This document shows, piece after piece, positions 6,738-14,833 of a stretch of DNA of 23,035 bases. The notes under the pieces are model-generated. The model was not told the origin of the DNA and searched no databases. It saw only the letters and a program-made list of their open reading frames with translations. The position numbers and the translations under genes are program-made. The stretch comes from Oscillospiraceae bacterium (GTDB lineage Bacteria; Bacillota; Clostridia; Oscillospirales; Ruminococcaceae): NCBI GenBank assembly GCA_009782665.1, contig WRIP01000003.1, positions 1 to 23,035 on the forward strand, written 5' to 3'. Numbering within the stretch: the first letter of the stretch is position 1; each line of letters begins with the position of its first letter.

Positions 6738-9120
6738 GGCAAGGTTGATGAAAATCCGTGAGATTGTAGGCAAGATGAGCCTGACCGAGAAGGCTCGGAT
6801 TTGTTCGGGTGCAGATTTTTGGAATACCGAAGCGTTAGTTCGACTCGGGATTCCCTCGATTAGTATGGCCGACGGACCGCATGGATTAAGGAAAGAGATC
6901 AAGAAAGGCGGAGGCAATCTCGGTGAGAGTTATCCGTCTACATGTTTTCCGACTGCCGCACTGCTTGCATGCTCTTTCGATAGAGAACTACTTAATGCAG
7001 TAGGCTTAGCCATAGGAGCTGAATGTTCTAGCCGCGATATTTCTTTATTGCTAGGTCCCGGTATGAACATAAAGCGTTCACCGTTATGCGGCAGAAACTT
7101 TGAATACTTCTCTGAGGATCCTTATCTGAGCGGTGAACTTGCTGTAAGCTACGTAAACGGTGTACAGTCAAACGGGGTCGGTGCCTGTGTTAAGCATTTT
7201 GCTCTAAACAACCAGGAATCCAAACGGTTCATCTCCAACAGTTGTGTCGATCGAAAAGCTATGGAAGAGATATATCTGGAAGCCTTTCGCAAGGTAGTAG
7301 AACAGGCTCAGCCGAGAGCGGTTATGACCTCCTACAACATGGTAAACAATGAGTATGTATCCGAGAGTAAACAATTACTGCAGAAGAAACTGCGGGAGGA
7401 ATGGGGTTTTTCAGGTATCACCATAAGTGATTGGGGTGGAATCAACAACCGAGTGGCAGCGGTTGAAGCTGGACTAGACATCGAGATGCCGGGTAAAACC
7501 AGCGATACAACCTCAGAGATAATCGCTGCAGTTCGGAGCAAAAAACTCTCGACCGATGCTCTCAATCAAAGTGTGATTCGGATACTCTACACCATAGATG
7601 AGTTGGTGCGAGATAAGAAGATAATATCTGAGATCGATTATGAGATACATCATATTTTGGCACGTCGTGCTGCCGCTTCTTCCATAGTGCTGATGAAGAA
7701 TAACGAAGCATTGTTGCCGTTTGACGACAATCAACCTTTCACTGTCATCGGCTATTATGCAAAGCATCATCGCATCCAGGGTATCGGCAGCAGTAGGGTC
7801 AATCCCACTAAAGTCGTCTCGCTACTCGATGAACTGGATAGTTTCAAGATACCGTATGAGTTTTCTCTAGGATATAATGCAGACGGAACCACCAATGATA
7901 TGCTCATCGATACGGCTAGAAAGGCTATCGAAGCAACCGGTAGAGCGATAGTTGTGGTAGCCTTACCCGATAGTTATGAGAGCGAGGGTTTTGACCGTGT
8001 CAACATGCGATTTCCGGATGGCATGTTGAAGCTCATCGATCAGCTCATAGTTTCCTGCGACAACATAGCGGTCGTATTGATGTCGGGATCTCCGGTTGAG
8101 CTACCCTTCGAGGATCGTGTCAAGAGTATATTGTGTTGTTATCTGGGCGGTCAAGCGATAGGACCCGCGCTGGCTGATGTCATAACCGGACGTGTGACCC
8201 CAGGCGGAAAGCTGCCTGAGAGTTGGCCTAAACGATTGTCCGATGTTCCCTGCTATAGCTACTTTAGCCAAAGCTCGAGCAACAAGAATGCTGAATATCG
8301 TGAGGGTATCTATGTGGGATATCGGTTCTACGATACGATAGGCATTGCACCGCTGTTCTGTTTCGGGCATGGTATCTCATATACCGAATTCCTGTATGAT
8401 CAACTGGTAATTGACCGAGATACCATCAACGAATGGACCAGGGTCAGGTTAAGCCTGAAGGTCGAGAACATCGGATCGGTCAAAGGATCCGAGACGGTTC
8501 AGCTATATATCGGAAAAAAAGGAGAGAAATATAAGCAGCTGAAGGGTTTTCAGAAGGTATATCTCCTTCCGGGCGAAAACCGATTCATTACCTTTAACCT
8601 GTCTCCGCGGGATTTCACATATTATAATACTGAAACCGAACGACAGGAACTGGAAACGGGAAGCTACGAGATTTACCTCGCGTCAAGCAGTCGGGATATC
8701 CGACTCACCACCGAGGTAATGGTTGAACCGCGTCGGAGTATATCCAAGCCGGAATACATCAATCATGAACAGGCAATTTCATTGCCGGACCAAACGTTCT
8801 ACGATATGTTGGGGTTTGTCCCAGTAGAACCCAACTGGCGTCCATTGACACTGAATTCGACGGTGTTTGAACTCAGCCATACCATCGGAGGACGACTGAT
8901 TGCGAGCAACCTCAAAAACGCCTACTTCTCTACCCTTCCGGCAGATACTGATGAAGCAACCAAGCGTATGTTTGAAGAATCACTTAACGATATGCCCATA
9001 CGAGCACTCTCTGCACTGAGCGGAGGAATGCTGCCGAAGAATACTGCAATAGCGCTTGTACATTTTGCTAATCATCGACTCATAAGCGGGTTAATCAGAC
9101 TAATACGGAGCAAACGATGA
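6730..9120 (+). CDS. Glycoside hydrolase family 3 beta-glycosidase
   Basis: A 796-residue retaining beta-glycosidase of the beta-glucosidase type. The TIM barrel shows MADGPHGLR (46-54), GRNFEYFSEDP (121-131), KHFALNNQE (155-163) and the nucleophile Asp234 in TISDWGG. The second domain carries the probable acid/base in YESEGFDR (Glu417 or Glu419). A fibronectin-III-like domain follows (about 568-640), then a C-terminal extension (from about 665) seen in some Firmicutes GH3 proteins. The key residues look intact, unlike its GH2-like partner. There is no signal peptide, so it probably cleaves imported oligosaccharides or glycosides in the cytoplasm; the sugar cannot be told from sequence. Its ATG lies inside the last codons of the GH2-like gene and it overlaps vanY by four bases (ATGA), so the three are translationally coupled. 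Confidence 0.93.
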   Translation: MNKARLMKIREIVGKMSLTEKARICSGADFWNTEALVRLGIPSISMADGPHGLRKEIKKGGGNLGESYPSTCFPTAALLACSFDRELLNAVGLAIGAECSSRDISLLLGPGMNIKRSPLCGRNFEYFSEDPYLSGELAVSYVNGVQSNGVGACVKHFALNNQESKRFISNSCVDRKAMEEIYLEAFRKVVEQAQPRAVMTSYNMVNNEYVSESKQLLQKKLREEWGFSGITISDWGGINNRVAAVEAGLDIEMPGKTSDTTSEIIAAVRSKKLSTDALNQSVIRILYTIDELVRDKKIISEIDYEIHHILARRAAASSIVLMKNNEALLPFDDNQPFTVIGYYAKHHRIQGIGSSRVNPTKVVSLLDELDSFKIPYEFSLGYNADGTTNDMLIDTARKAIEATGRAIVVVALPDSYESEGFDRVNMRFPDGMLKLIDQLIVSCDNIAVVLMSGSPVELPFEDRVKSILCCYLGGQAIGPALADVITGRVTPGGKLPESWPKRLSDVPCYSYFSQSSSNKNAEYREGIYVGYRFYDTIGIAPLFCFGHGISYTEFLYDQLVIDRDTINEWTRVRLSLKVENIGSVKGSETVQLYIGKKGEKYKQLKGFQKVYLLPGENRFITFNLSPRDFTYYNTETERQELETGSYEIYLASSSRDIRLTTEVMVEPRRSISKPEYINHEQAISLPDQTFYDMLGFVPVEPNWRPLTLNSTVFELSHTIGGRLIASNLKNAYFSTLPADTDEATKRMFEESLNDMPIRALSALSGGMLPKNTAIALVHFANHRLISGLIRLIRSKR

Positions 9121-9935
9121 AGCGATCTACTAAAAAAAGTGTACTTATCTCGCTCAGCTGTATCGTCGTAATACTAGCGGTGGTGTTGCTATTTATCTTT
9201 CTGCAACCGACCATACAACCCGTACTGACGAGTGAGAATGAATTAGATGTATACCAAGAGGATTCTGTTGATATGAAACCTATAATCATGCCAGAAACTG
9301 AACCCAACCGGCAGCCGGACGAGGAGCCTGAGACAACAGAAACACTCGAAGAGCCGACGCAACCCGAAACGACGAGAATATATGAAGTCGATGGGGTAAC
9401 ATATATCAGCCTTGAAGGGGTTGAGGTGTTGCTGGTAAACAAAGTATATGCTCTTCCTCCTAATTTCGGAGGTCCAAACGAAGAGGCAACTGCGGCACTC
9501 AACCGTATGTTTGCAGTGGCAGCCGAAGATGGGATATCCTTGTACATAGTTTCGGGATACCGCAGTTACGACACCCAAGCCTCCATATATAACAGATATG
9601 TAGCGGATTGGGGACAGGAATATACCGATACTGTTTCAGCACGTCCCGGTCATTCGGAACATCAAACCGGACTGACCTTTGACATCAACTCTTTGAGTAA
9701 CTCCTTCAAGAATACAGACGAGTATGCATGGTTACAGCAACATGCTGCTGAATACGGATTCATAATGAGATACCTAGAGGGCAGTGAATGGGCTACCGGT
9801 TATTCTTTTGAACCCTGGCACTACCGATATATCGCTGACTCTCAACTCGCGACAAATATAATGGAGAGCAAACTGTCGCTTGAAGAGTATGCAGGATTGG
9901 TTACCGAACGCCCGGAACCCGAAATTGATGAGTAA
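9117..9935 (+). CDS. VanY-type D-alanyl-D-alanine carboxypeptidase, membrane-anchored
   Basis: A 272-residue zinc peptidase of the VanY/DdcY (M15B) family, which removes the terminal D-alanine from peptidoglycan stem peptides outside the cell. A basic N-terminus and one membrane helix (about 8-30) anchor it. An acidic, Pro/Glu/Thr-rich linker (about 55-87) spans out to the catalytic domain (about 100-245). The domain has SGYRSYDTQ (146-154), the zinc ligands His182 and Asp189 in SEHQTGLTFDI, and Glu232 with the third ligand His235 in EPWHYRY. The ATG overlaps the GH3 stop (ATGA), with CGGAG just upstream. A cell-wall enzyme in an operon of cytoplasmic glycosidases and phosphorylases is unexpected. 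No vanS/vanR or ligase gene is near, so vancomycin resistance is not implied. Confidence 0.9.
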   Translation: MKRSTKKSVLISLSCIVVILAVVLLFIFLQPTIQPVLTSENELDVYQEDSVDMKPIIMPETEPNRQPDEEPETTETLEEPTQPETTRIYEVDGVTYISLEGVEVLLVNKVYALPPNFGGPNEEATAALNRMFAVAAEDGISLYIVSGYRSYDTQASIYNRYVADWGQEYTDTVSARPGHSEHQTGLTFDINSLSNSFKNTDEYAWLQQHAAEYGFIMRYLEGSEWATGYSFEPWHYRYIADSQLATNIMESKLSLEEYAGLVTERPEPEIDE

Positions 9936-9970
9936 ACGAAGAATATTTTAGGACAAAAGGAAGACATGAG

Positions 9971-10639
9971 ATGGGAACTCCGCATATAGCTGCAACAATT
10001 GAAGAGGTAGCCAAGCAGGTCATACTGGTAGAAGAAGCATCGGTTGTCGATGACTTTGCCGACCGCTATCTAACCGATCCGGTGGTTATCAATGAGATTA
10101 GGGGAATGCGAGGGATAACCGGGAGATATAGCAATCAAGAGCTCTCGGTATTTAGTATTGGGATAGGGATTCCCTCTGCTGCCATCTATGTAAATGAGCT
10201 ACTTGAAGAATACGATATCCAAAAACTCATATTCATCACCAGCTGTCGACCGCTCACCGATGATACCACTAATGGAACGGTAATAGTTGCGTCGGGGTGT
10301 TGTACTGACAGTCATTTTATGCGACATGTATTTCCCGGTGATTTTGCACCGCTGGCTGACTATGAGCTGTTAAGCACTACATATTCAATGCTGCAACAAA
10401 CCGGTATTTCTCCCCGTGTGGGGTTATTACTGTCGAGTGATACCATCACCATAAACCGGAATAGTTGGATTGAACACGGGGTGTTAGGTGTGGATATGGC
10501 TTCAGCGGTCATATATACGTTAGCAGCAAAAAACTCTGCGAGGGCAGTATCGATATCGGTCGTTACTGACGAAAGACTAAAAACTATCCCGGATGACATC
10601 ATGTCATCCGCTGTTGAGATCATTACCGAGCATCAGTAG
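9971..10639 (+). CDS. Catalytically degenerate DeoD-family purine nucleoside phosphorylase homologue
   Basis: 222 residues, aligning without gaps to the first 50 positions of E. coli DeoD: it starts MGTPHI and contains EIRGMRGITG. In E. coli numbering it keeps His4 and Arg43, the two residues each subunit lends to its neighbour's active site. It has lost the residues used in its own site: Gly20 and Arg24 (LPGDPxR reads VEEASV), Arg87 (IRxGxCG reads IFITSCRP, Phe at 87), Met64 (Ile) and Glu181 (VEMEA reads VDMASA). Asp204 is kept, in TDE. It should therefore fold like PNP but not phosphorolyse nucleosides alone. AAAAGGAAG lies upstream of the ATG. It is 35 bases after vanY and 38 before an intact-looking homologue with the opposite pattern of losses. 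The residue comparison is from memory of DeoD. Confidence 0.85.
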   Translation: MGTPHIAATIEEVAKQVILVEEASVVDDFADRYLTDPVVINEIRGMRGITGRYSNQELSVFSIGIGIPSAAIYVNELLEEYDIQKLIFITSCRPLTDDTTNGTVIVASGCCTDSHFMRHVFPGDFAPLADYELLSTTYSMLQQTGISPRVGLLLSSDTITINRNSWIEHGVLGVDMASAVIYTLAAKNSARAVSISVVTDERLKTIPDDIMSSAVEIITEHQ

Positions 10640-10677
10640 TATTCTCGCATACACATATATTGACTGAGGAGTATGTC

Positions 10678-11382
10678 ATGGAACTAAACGCCAATACCAT
10701 AGCGAAAGGGGTACTGTTGCCGGGCGACCCGAAAAGAGCACAGTATATTGCTGTTAACTACTTAAAGCAGACCGAAGAGTTCAGACTCGACAATGGGATT
10801 ACGGGTTACAGTGGCATATATGACGGCAGAAGGATATCTGTTGCTGGCAGCGGTATGGGGATACCCTCCGTCATGTTAGCTGCCGATGCCCTCTATGATT
10901 GCGATGATGTGAACGCTATCATTCGTATCGGGACCTGTGGTACCGCACAGTCTGAGGTTAACATCGGAGATATGCTCATCGCTCTGGGGTGTTCCACCAC
11001 CTCAGGAATCAACTATAGAACCTTTGAAGGTGATCTCTTTTGCCCGGTTGCAGATTTTGAGATGCTACAGGTTGCAACCGATAAGGCTGTTGCCATGAAC
11101 ATCGGATTCAAGGTAGGAAACATTCTGTCCTGCGACCTATTCTATGATTTGACAGAATCGGAAGCAAACAATCGCTGGTGGGATTTTGGGGTACTCGGAG
11201 TAGAGATGGAAGGTGCCGGACTCTATACAACCGCACTAAAGCACCAGAAAAAAGCATTGATGATCTGCACCGTGTCCGACTCAATTATCAATCGTCAGGG
11301 AATGACTCCTAAGCAAAGAGAGACTTCGCTGCATGATATGATTATTCTGGGGTTGAACTCCATATACGAATTCTGCGACTAG
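10678..11382 (+). CDS. deoD: DeoD-family purine nucleoside phosphorylase (catalytic-type subunit)
   Basis: 234 residues from the ATG at 10678, preceded by GAGGAG at 10666-10671; an in-frame TTG at 10660 has no such site. It is close to the usual 235 of hexameric PNP, which splits purine (deoxy)ribonucleosides with phosphate. The subunit's own active-site residues are present: LLPGDPKR (Gly20, Arg24), IIRIGTCG (Arg87), GSGMGIPS (Met64), GVEMEGAG (Glu179-Met180-Glu181) and TVSDS (Asp204), in E. coli numbering. The two residues supplied to a neighbour are missing: the N-terminus is about five residues shorter with no PHI, and Arg43 aligns to Asn (RLDNGITG). A homohexamer would lack both in every site. 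The preceding gene has exactly these two. Last gene of the operon. Confidence 0.9.
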   Translation: MELNANTIAKGVLLPGDPKRAQYIAVNYLKQTEEFRLDNGITGYSGIYDGRRISVAGSGMGIPSVMLAADALYDCDDVNAIIRIGTCGTAQSEVNIGDMLIALGCSTTSGINYRTFEGDLFCPVADFEMLQVATDKAVAMNIGFKVGNILSCDLFYDLTESEANNRWWDFGVLGVEMEGAGLYTTALKHQKKALMICTVSDSIINRQGMTPKQRETSLHDMIILGLNSIYEFCD

Positions 11383-11395
11383 AGCACTCGCGTAT

Positions 11396-11422
11396 CACTA
11401 ACGCCAGTTAGTGAGGTTAGTG
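11396..11422. repeat. Hairpin plus third copy of a 7-base word after the phosphorylase operon
   Basis: CACTAAC (11396-11402) pairs perfectly with GTTAGTG (11407-11413) over a GCCA loop. A further direct copy of GTTAGTG follows at 11416-11422. There is no T-run, so it is a poor intrinsic terminator. Three spaced copies of one 7-base word look more like a protein-binding site. Confidence 0.45.
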
Positions 11423-11520
11423 CGGTATACACATCATCCTGTTCATATGCTTTCAGCAATCACTATTCCGATACAACCATTAATTACTTCGAAATAAAGG
11501 TTCCATATATTACATCACTA

Positions 11521-12903
11521 TTGCTGCAACAACTTATCTACTTTGTCGTTTCTTTTGTGTTATCTGTTGCATTAACCCTGATTGTATATCCTGGGATATT
11601 CTATTCAGACTCTTATGGTAGATGTTCATTAACCTTAGCTCTTGTACGAGGGCAAAATCATCTGCTAGATAATTGGTTGAGTTTTCCACCGCAGCTTTTC
11701 ATGGCAGTCTGTTATTTGATAACAGGTGAGTACGGAGGGTTTACATTTCTTTCTGCCCTTCTTTTTTTCTATATATCTTTTCTCACTATAGCCGAATTCT
11801 GTCCGAAGTATAAGGTGATAGCCTGTTGTTGCTACGCTTTATGTCTGGTCTACTTCGGGTTTAGTATTTATGTAGAGATGTCAATCGGATGTGTAACTGC
11901 ATTGCTCGCATTACTTCTTATCATTCTAAGAATTGACCATACCGCTTTAGCTTCAAAAAAGGGAGGTTTAGTTTGGTATAGTGTAGTGTGTTTTTACCTA
12001 TGGTTATGTATTATAGGTTTTCGTCAAAATGCTTTTACTGTTTTACCTGTAGTTATTTATTCAATCATACGTTTATCCATTAAGATTAAAGCGTATTGGT
12101 CTATTGTTATTCATACCATTACTACCATATTAGCTGTTCTTACCATTACTTTGCTTCCTCTCATATTGAACTTTGGATTTAAATATGGAAAAGGAAGCAA
12201 ATATATGGGGTTAGTATGGGAAATGGTTTGCATGATAAAAGAGATGCCTGACAAGTACGAGTATATGAGTATGCTCGATTATTTAGGGGAAGAGGAAGGC
12301 GCAACCCTTTTAGGAGTAACTACAGTAAACTATAATTCTATCAATAGTGTAAATACCTATCTATCGAACTATAAAGCAGGGCAAGGAAATAACGGGAACA
12401 GAATAATCAAAAATTATCTATATCTACTGAAGAATGAAACAAAAACATTCTTCTTGGTTAAAGGTCGATTTATCGCACGAACACTGGGCATATCACAACC
12501 TTTAGATAATGTTGAATACGACTATAATCGAGATGAGAGAATGGGTGAGTTTAACATGAAAGATACTAAGCTACGTCGAGGATTTCACGATATCTATAAC
12601 CGCTTTTTGGATTCTTCATCTTTCATACGTATGCCATGGCTTGTTTTTTCTGTTGTACTAGCATTAATCCTTCTAGTTAAACGTATCGTAGAAAAAGAAT
12701 TAGCTAACCAATTAATGACCGTCTACTTCACTGCTGTATTTTTCTATTCTAGCTTTCTAATTACTGTACAGAGTCAAGAATTCAGATACTTTTTTGTACC
12801 TTTAGTACTACTTACAAGTTGTTGCTTCTGCTGCCTTGAACAGTTCATCTGTTTCTTGCTATACCAACACCCTAAAAAACTGAAAGAGACGACTATTGCA
12901 TAA
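11521..12903 (+). CDS. Polytopic membrane protein, possibly GT-C-type glycosyltransferase-like
   Basis: About 460 residues with roughly nine to eleven membrane helices and an extracellular or loop region of about 110 residues (about 225-340). The early motif YPGIFYSDSYGR after the first helix, then the phrase LLDNWLSFPPQLF, resembles the PG-x-x-x-DS loop of large GT-C-like membrane glycosyltransferase relatives in Firmicutes. The family assignment is weak and no function is claimed. The only available in-frame start is a TTG at 11521 without a properly spaced ribosome binding site, though the frame stays open upstream without another start. Either the start is non-standard or the 5' end is damaged. 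The gene is markedly AT-rich (27% GC on the line starting at 12061, 33% at 12421) compared with neighbours near 45%, which suggests acquisition. Its end contains the rimP promoter. Confidence 0.6.
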   Translation: MLQQLIYFVVSFVLSVALTLIVYPGIFYSDSYGRCSLTLALVRGQNHLLDNWLSFPPQLFMAVCYLITGEYGGFTFLSALLFFYISFLTIAEFCPKYKVIACCCYALCLVYFGFSIYVEMSIGCVTALLALLLIILRIDHTALASKKGGLVWYSVVCFYLWLCIIGFRQNAFTVLPVVIYSIIRLSIKIKAYWSIVIHTITTILAVLTITLLPLILNFGFKYGKGSKYMGLVWEMVCMIKEMPDKYEYMSMLDYLGEEEGATLLGVTTVNYNSINSVNTYLSNYKAGQGNNGNRIIKNYLYLLKNETKTFFLVKGRFIARTLGISQPLDNVEYDYNRDERMGEFNMKDTKLRRGFHDIYNRFLDSSSFIRMPWLVFSVVLALILLVKRIVEKELANQLMTVYFTAVFFYSSFLITVQSQEFRYFFVPLVLLTSCCFCCLEQFICFLLYQHPKKLKETTIA

Positions 12904-12924
12904 AACGAACGTTTATGATAGACT
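12896..12924 (+). promoter_or_regulatory. Probable rimP-nusA-infB operon promoter
   Basis: TTGCAT (12896-12901), a 17-base spacer, and TAGACT (12919-12924) preceded by TGA (extended -10). It overlaps the stop codon of the membrane-protein gene. Transcription from about 12930 would include the leader hairpin at 12950-12970 and excludes the longer reading frame starting at 12896. Confidence 0.5.
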
Positions 12925-12949
12925 GTTCTTGTTGGATGTAGATGATGTT

Positions 12950-12970
12950 GAGAGTGGGGTTCCCACTCTC
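12950..12970 (+). promoter_or_regulatory. Leader hairpin upstream of rimP
   Basis: GAGAGTGGG (12950-12958) pairs perfectly with CCCACTCTC (12962-12970) over a three-base GTT loop, about 40 bases before the rimP start. A similar GAG-TGGG stem is, as I recall, common ahead of rimP (ylxS) in Firmicutes. The T-run after it is weak (TCATTTGTTG), so it could attenuate, stabilise or time the transcript of the NusA operon rather than simply terminate. Confidence 0.65.
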
Positions 12971-13012
12971 TCATTTGTTGAATCACCTCATTATGATAGA
13001 GAAAGGTGTTTT

Positions 13013-13483
13013 ATGGCAAAACGCAAAAATACAGCTCAGGTCGTCAGAGAGTTGGTAGAACCTATCGCAACTGAGCTGGGACTATTACTCTGGGATGTGA
13101 GATACGAAAAGGAAGGATCCGATTGGTATCTGCATATTATCATCGATAAGGAGGGGAGTGTATCGATTGACGACTGTGAACAACTGAGTCGAACAATAGA
13201 TCCCCTACTGGACCAACTCGATCCCACCGAGAACCCCTACTATCTCAGCGTATCCTCTCCGGGATTGGGAAGAACAATAAAGACAGATTTTCAGCTTGAG
13301 GTATATATAGGTCGTCCTGTAAAGGTCCGACTCATACGCCCCGACACGGAAAATAATCGAGACTATACCGGGAACCTCACCTCATTTGATACGACTACCT
13401 TTACACTTGATAATACCAAGATAATCACACGAAAAGATACAGCTTACATTAAAGCAGCTGATGAAGACTGGGAGGAGATCTAA
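13013..13483 (+). CDS. rimP: Ribosome maturation factor RimP
   Basis: 156 residues from the ATG at 13013, preceded by GAAAGG about 7 bases upstream. An earlier in-frame start at 12896 would add 39 unconserved residues and lies inside the promoter. RimP helps assemble the 30S subunit. The N-terminal alpha/beta domain (about 1-85) has the conserved block LLWDVRYEKEGSDWYLHIII and the DDCEQLSRTIDPLLD helix. The signature YLSVSSPGLGRTI follows. The C-terminal SH3-like barrel begins with GRPVKVRL. Three bases separate it from nusA. It is the first gene of the classic rimP-nusA-infB operon. Confidence 0.94.
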   Translation: MAKRKNTAQVVRELVEPIATELGLLLWDVRYEKEGSDWYLHIIIDKEGSVSIDDCEQLSRTIDPLLDQLDPTENPYYLSVSSPGLGRTIKTDFQLEVYIGRPVKVRLIRPDTENNRDYTGNLTSFDTTTFTLDNTKIITRKDTAYIKAADEDWEEI

Positions 13484-13486
13484 ACT

Positions 13487-14536
13487 ATGGACGCGGAATT
13501 CTTTAATGCGTTGGAAATGCTGGAAAAGGAGAAGGGTATCTCTGCAGAACTCCTGCTTTCAAAAATCTGTAATGCAATAACCATTGCAGCAAAACGAGAT
13601 TACGGCAGCGGTGATAACATCATCGTTGAGGCAGATGCCGAAAAAAAGAGTTTGAATGTATATCTACGAAAGACGGTTGTTGAGGAGGTCACCAACCCCG
13701 AAACAGAGCTGTCATTGGAAGAAGGTAAAAGTATTAAGGCTCGTGCAAGAATCGGTTCGGTCATAGATATACCTCTCAAAACCAAGGAGTTCGGGCGCAT
13801 TGCGGCTCAGAATGCCAAACAGGTAATTCGCCAGAGTATCCGTGAGGCTGAACGTGATCAGGTACTCCAGGAACTGCAGGGAAAACAGGGAGAGATACTG
13901 CCTGCCACCGTGGTACGTGTGGACCCAAGACGAGGGATGGTGTTTGTTGAGGTTGGCAACACCGAAGCATCGCTACTCAAATCGGAACAGATTCCCGATG
14001 AGGAACTCTATGAAGGCGATATCATAAAGGTATATGTCTCCGACATCTCGGTTTCCGACAGAGGTCCCAGAGTCAGTATCTCAAGGGTACATCCCAATCT
14101 AGTCAAGAGACTGTTTGAGATGGAGGTACCGGAGATATTCGACGGAGTAGTCGAGATCATGAGCATCGCTCGTGAAGCGGGTATCCGCACAAAAATAGCG
14201 GTCTTTTCCTCCGACAGTAACGTAGATCCTAGAGGAGCCTGTATCGGTCCGCGAGGGGCGAGAGTTTCACAGATAGTCGACGAACTGGATGGTGAGAAGA
14301 TAGATATTGTGCTGTATAATGAAGATCCCAAACTCTTCATTGCCGAAGCGTTATCACCTGCCAAGGTGGTGAATGTGGATATCACCAATCTCGAGGCTAA
14401 GACCTGTGTGGTTACTGTCCCGGATGACCAATTGTCTTTAGCAATCGGCAACCGTGGTCAGAATGCACGTCTGGCTGCCAGATTGACCGGATACAAAATC
14501 GATATTAAGCCGGAGAGCGGGTTTTTCGGAGAATAG
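13487..14536 (+). CDS. nusA: Transcription termination/antitermination factor NusA
   Basis: 349 residues, the length usual in Firmicutes, without the C-terminal acidic repeats of enterobacterial NusA. The N-terminal RNA-polymerase-binding domain (about 1-125) starts FNALEMLEKEKGIS and includes the AAKRDYG helix. An S1 domain follows (about 130-200; GEILPATVVRVDPRRGMVFVE). KH1 has the GPRG turn in GACIGPRGARV, and KH2 has GNRG in SLAIGNRGQNARLAARLTG. It modulates pausing, termination and antitermination on RNA polymerase and may autoregulate this operon through the leader hairpin (inference). Confidence 0.96.
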   Translation: MDAEFFNALEMLEKEKGISAELLLSKICNAITIAAKRDYGSGDNIIVEADAEKKSLNVYLRKTVVEEVTNPETELSLEEGKSIKARARIGSVIDIPLKTKEFGRIAAQNAKQVIRQSIREAERDQVLQELQGKQGEILPATVVRVDPRRGMVFVEVGNTEASLLKSEQIPDEELYEGDIIKVYVSDISVSDRGPRVSISRVHPNLVKRLFEMEVPEIFDGVVEIMSIAREAGIRTKIAVFSSDSNVDPRGACIGPRGARVSQIVDELDGEKIDIVLYNEDPKLFIAEALSPAKVVNVDITNLEAKTCVVTVPDDQLSLAIGNRGQNARLAARLTGYKIDIKPESGFFGE

Positions 14537-14557
14537 GAATAGTTCAGGATTAACGAT

Positions 14558-14833
14558 ATGAAGCAACGAAAAGTACCTATCAGAATGTGCGTCGGTTGTC
14601 GGGAGAACCTACCCAAAAAGCAGTTGGTCCGGGTGGTTAAGAGCCCGGAAGGAGAGATTTCCATAGATCTGACCGGTAAAAAGTCCGGCAGAGGAGCATA
14701 CATCTGTCGCAAGGAGGTTTGTCTGAAAAAAGCACAAAAGACCAAAGCCCTGCAACGTGCACTTGAGACTGATATTGAGCCGGAGATATTTGTTAGGCTT
14801 TTTGATGAACTCCCGGAAGAGGAAGATGAATAG
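14558..14833 (+). CDS. ylxR: YlxR (RnpM/DUF448) RNA-binding protein
   Basis: 91 residues, basic, with the family hallmark RMCVGCRENLPKKQLVRVV at the N-terminus and the central SGRGAYICR loop. Members bind RNA; recent work in Bacillus links the family to RNase P. Its place between nusA and ylxQ is the normal Firmicutes order. It ends in an acidic tail (ELPEEEDE) whose coding sequence doubles as the ylxQ ribosome binding region, with an 8-base overlap. The ribosome binding site for ylxR itself is weak (AGGATT). Confidence 0.93.
   Translation: MKQRKVPIRMCVGCRENLPKKQLVRVVKSPEGEISIDLTGKKSGRGAYICRKEVCLKKAQKTKALQRALETDIEPEIFVRLFDELPEEEDE

Noticed and set aside
9117..9935. Vancomycin-resistance gene cluster
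   Set aside because: The VanY-type domain is clear, but no ligase, dehydrogenase or two-component genes are nearby. VanY-like carboxypeptidases are common housekeeping wall enzymes.
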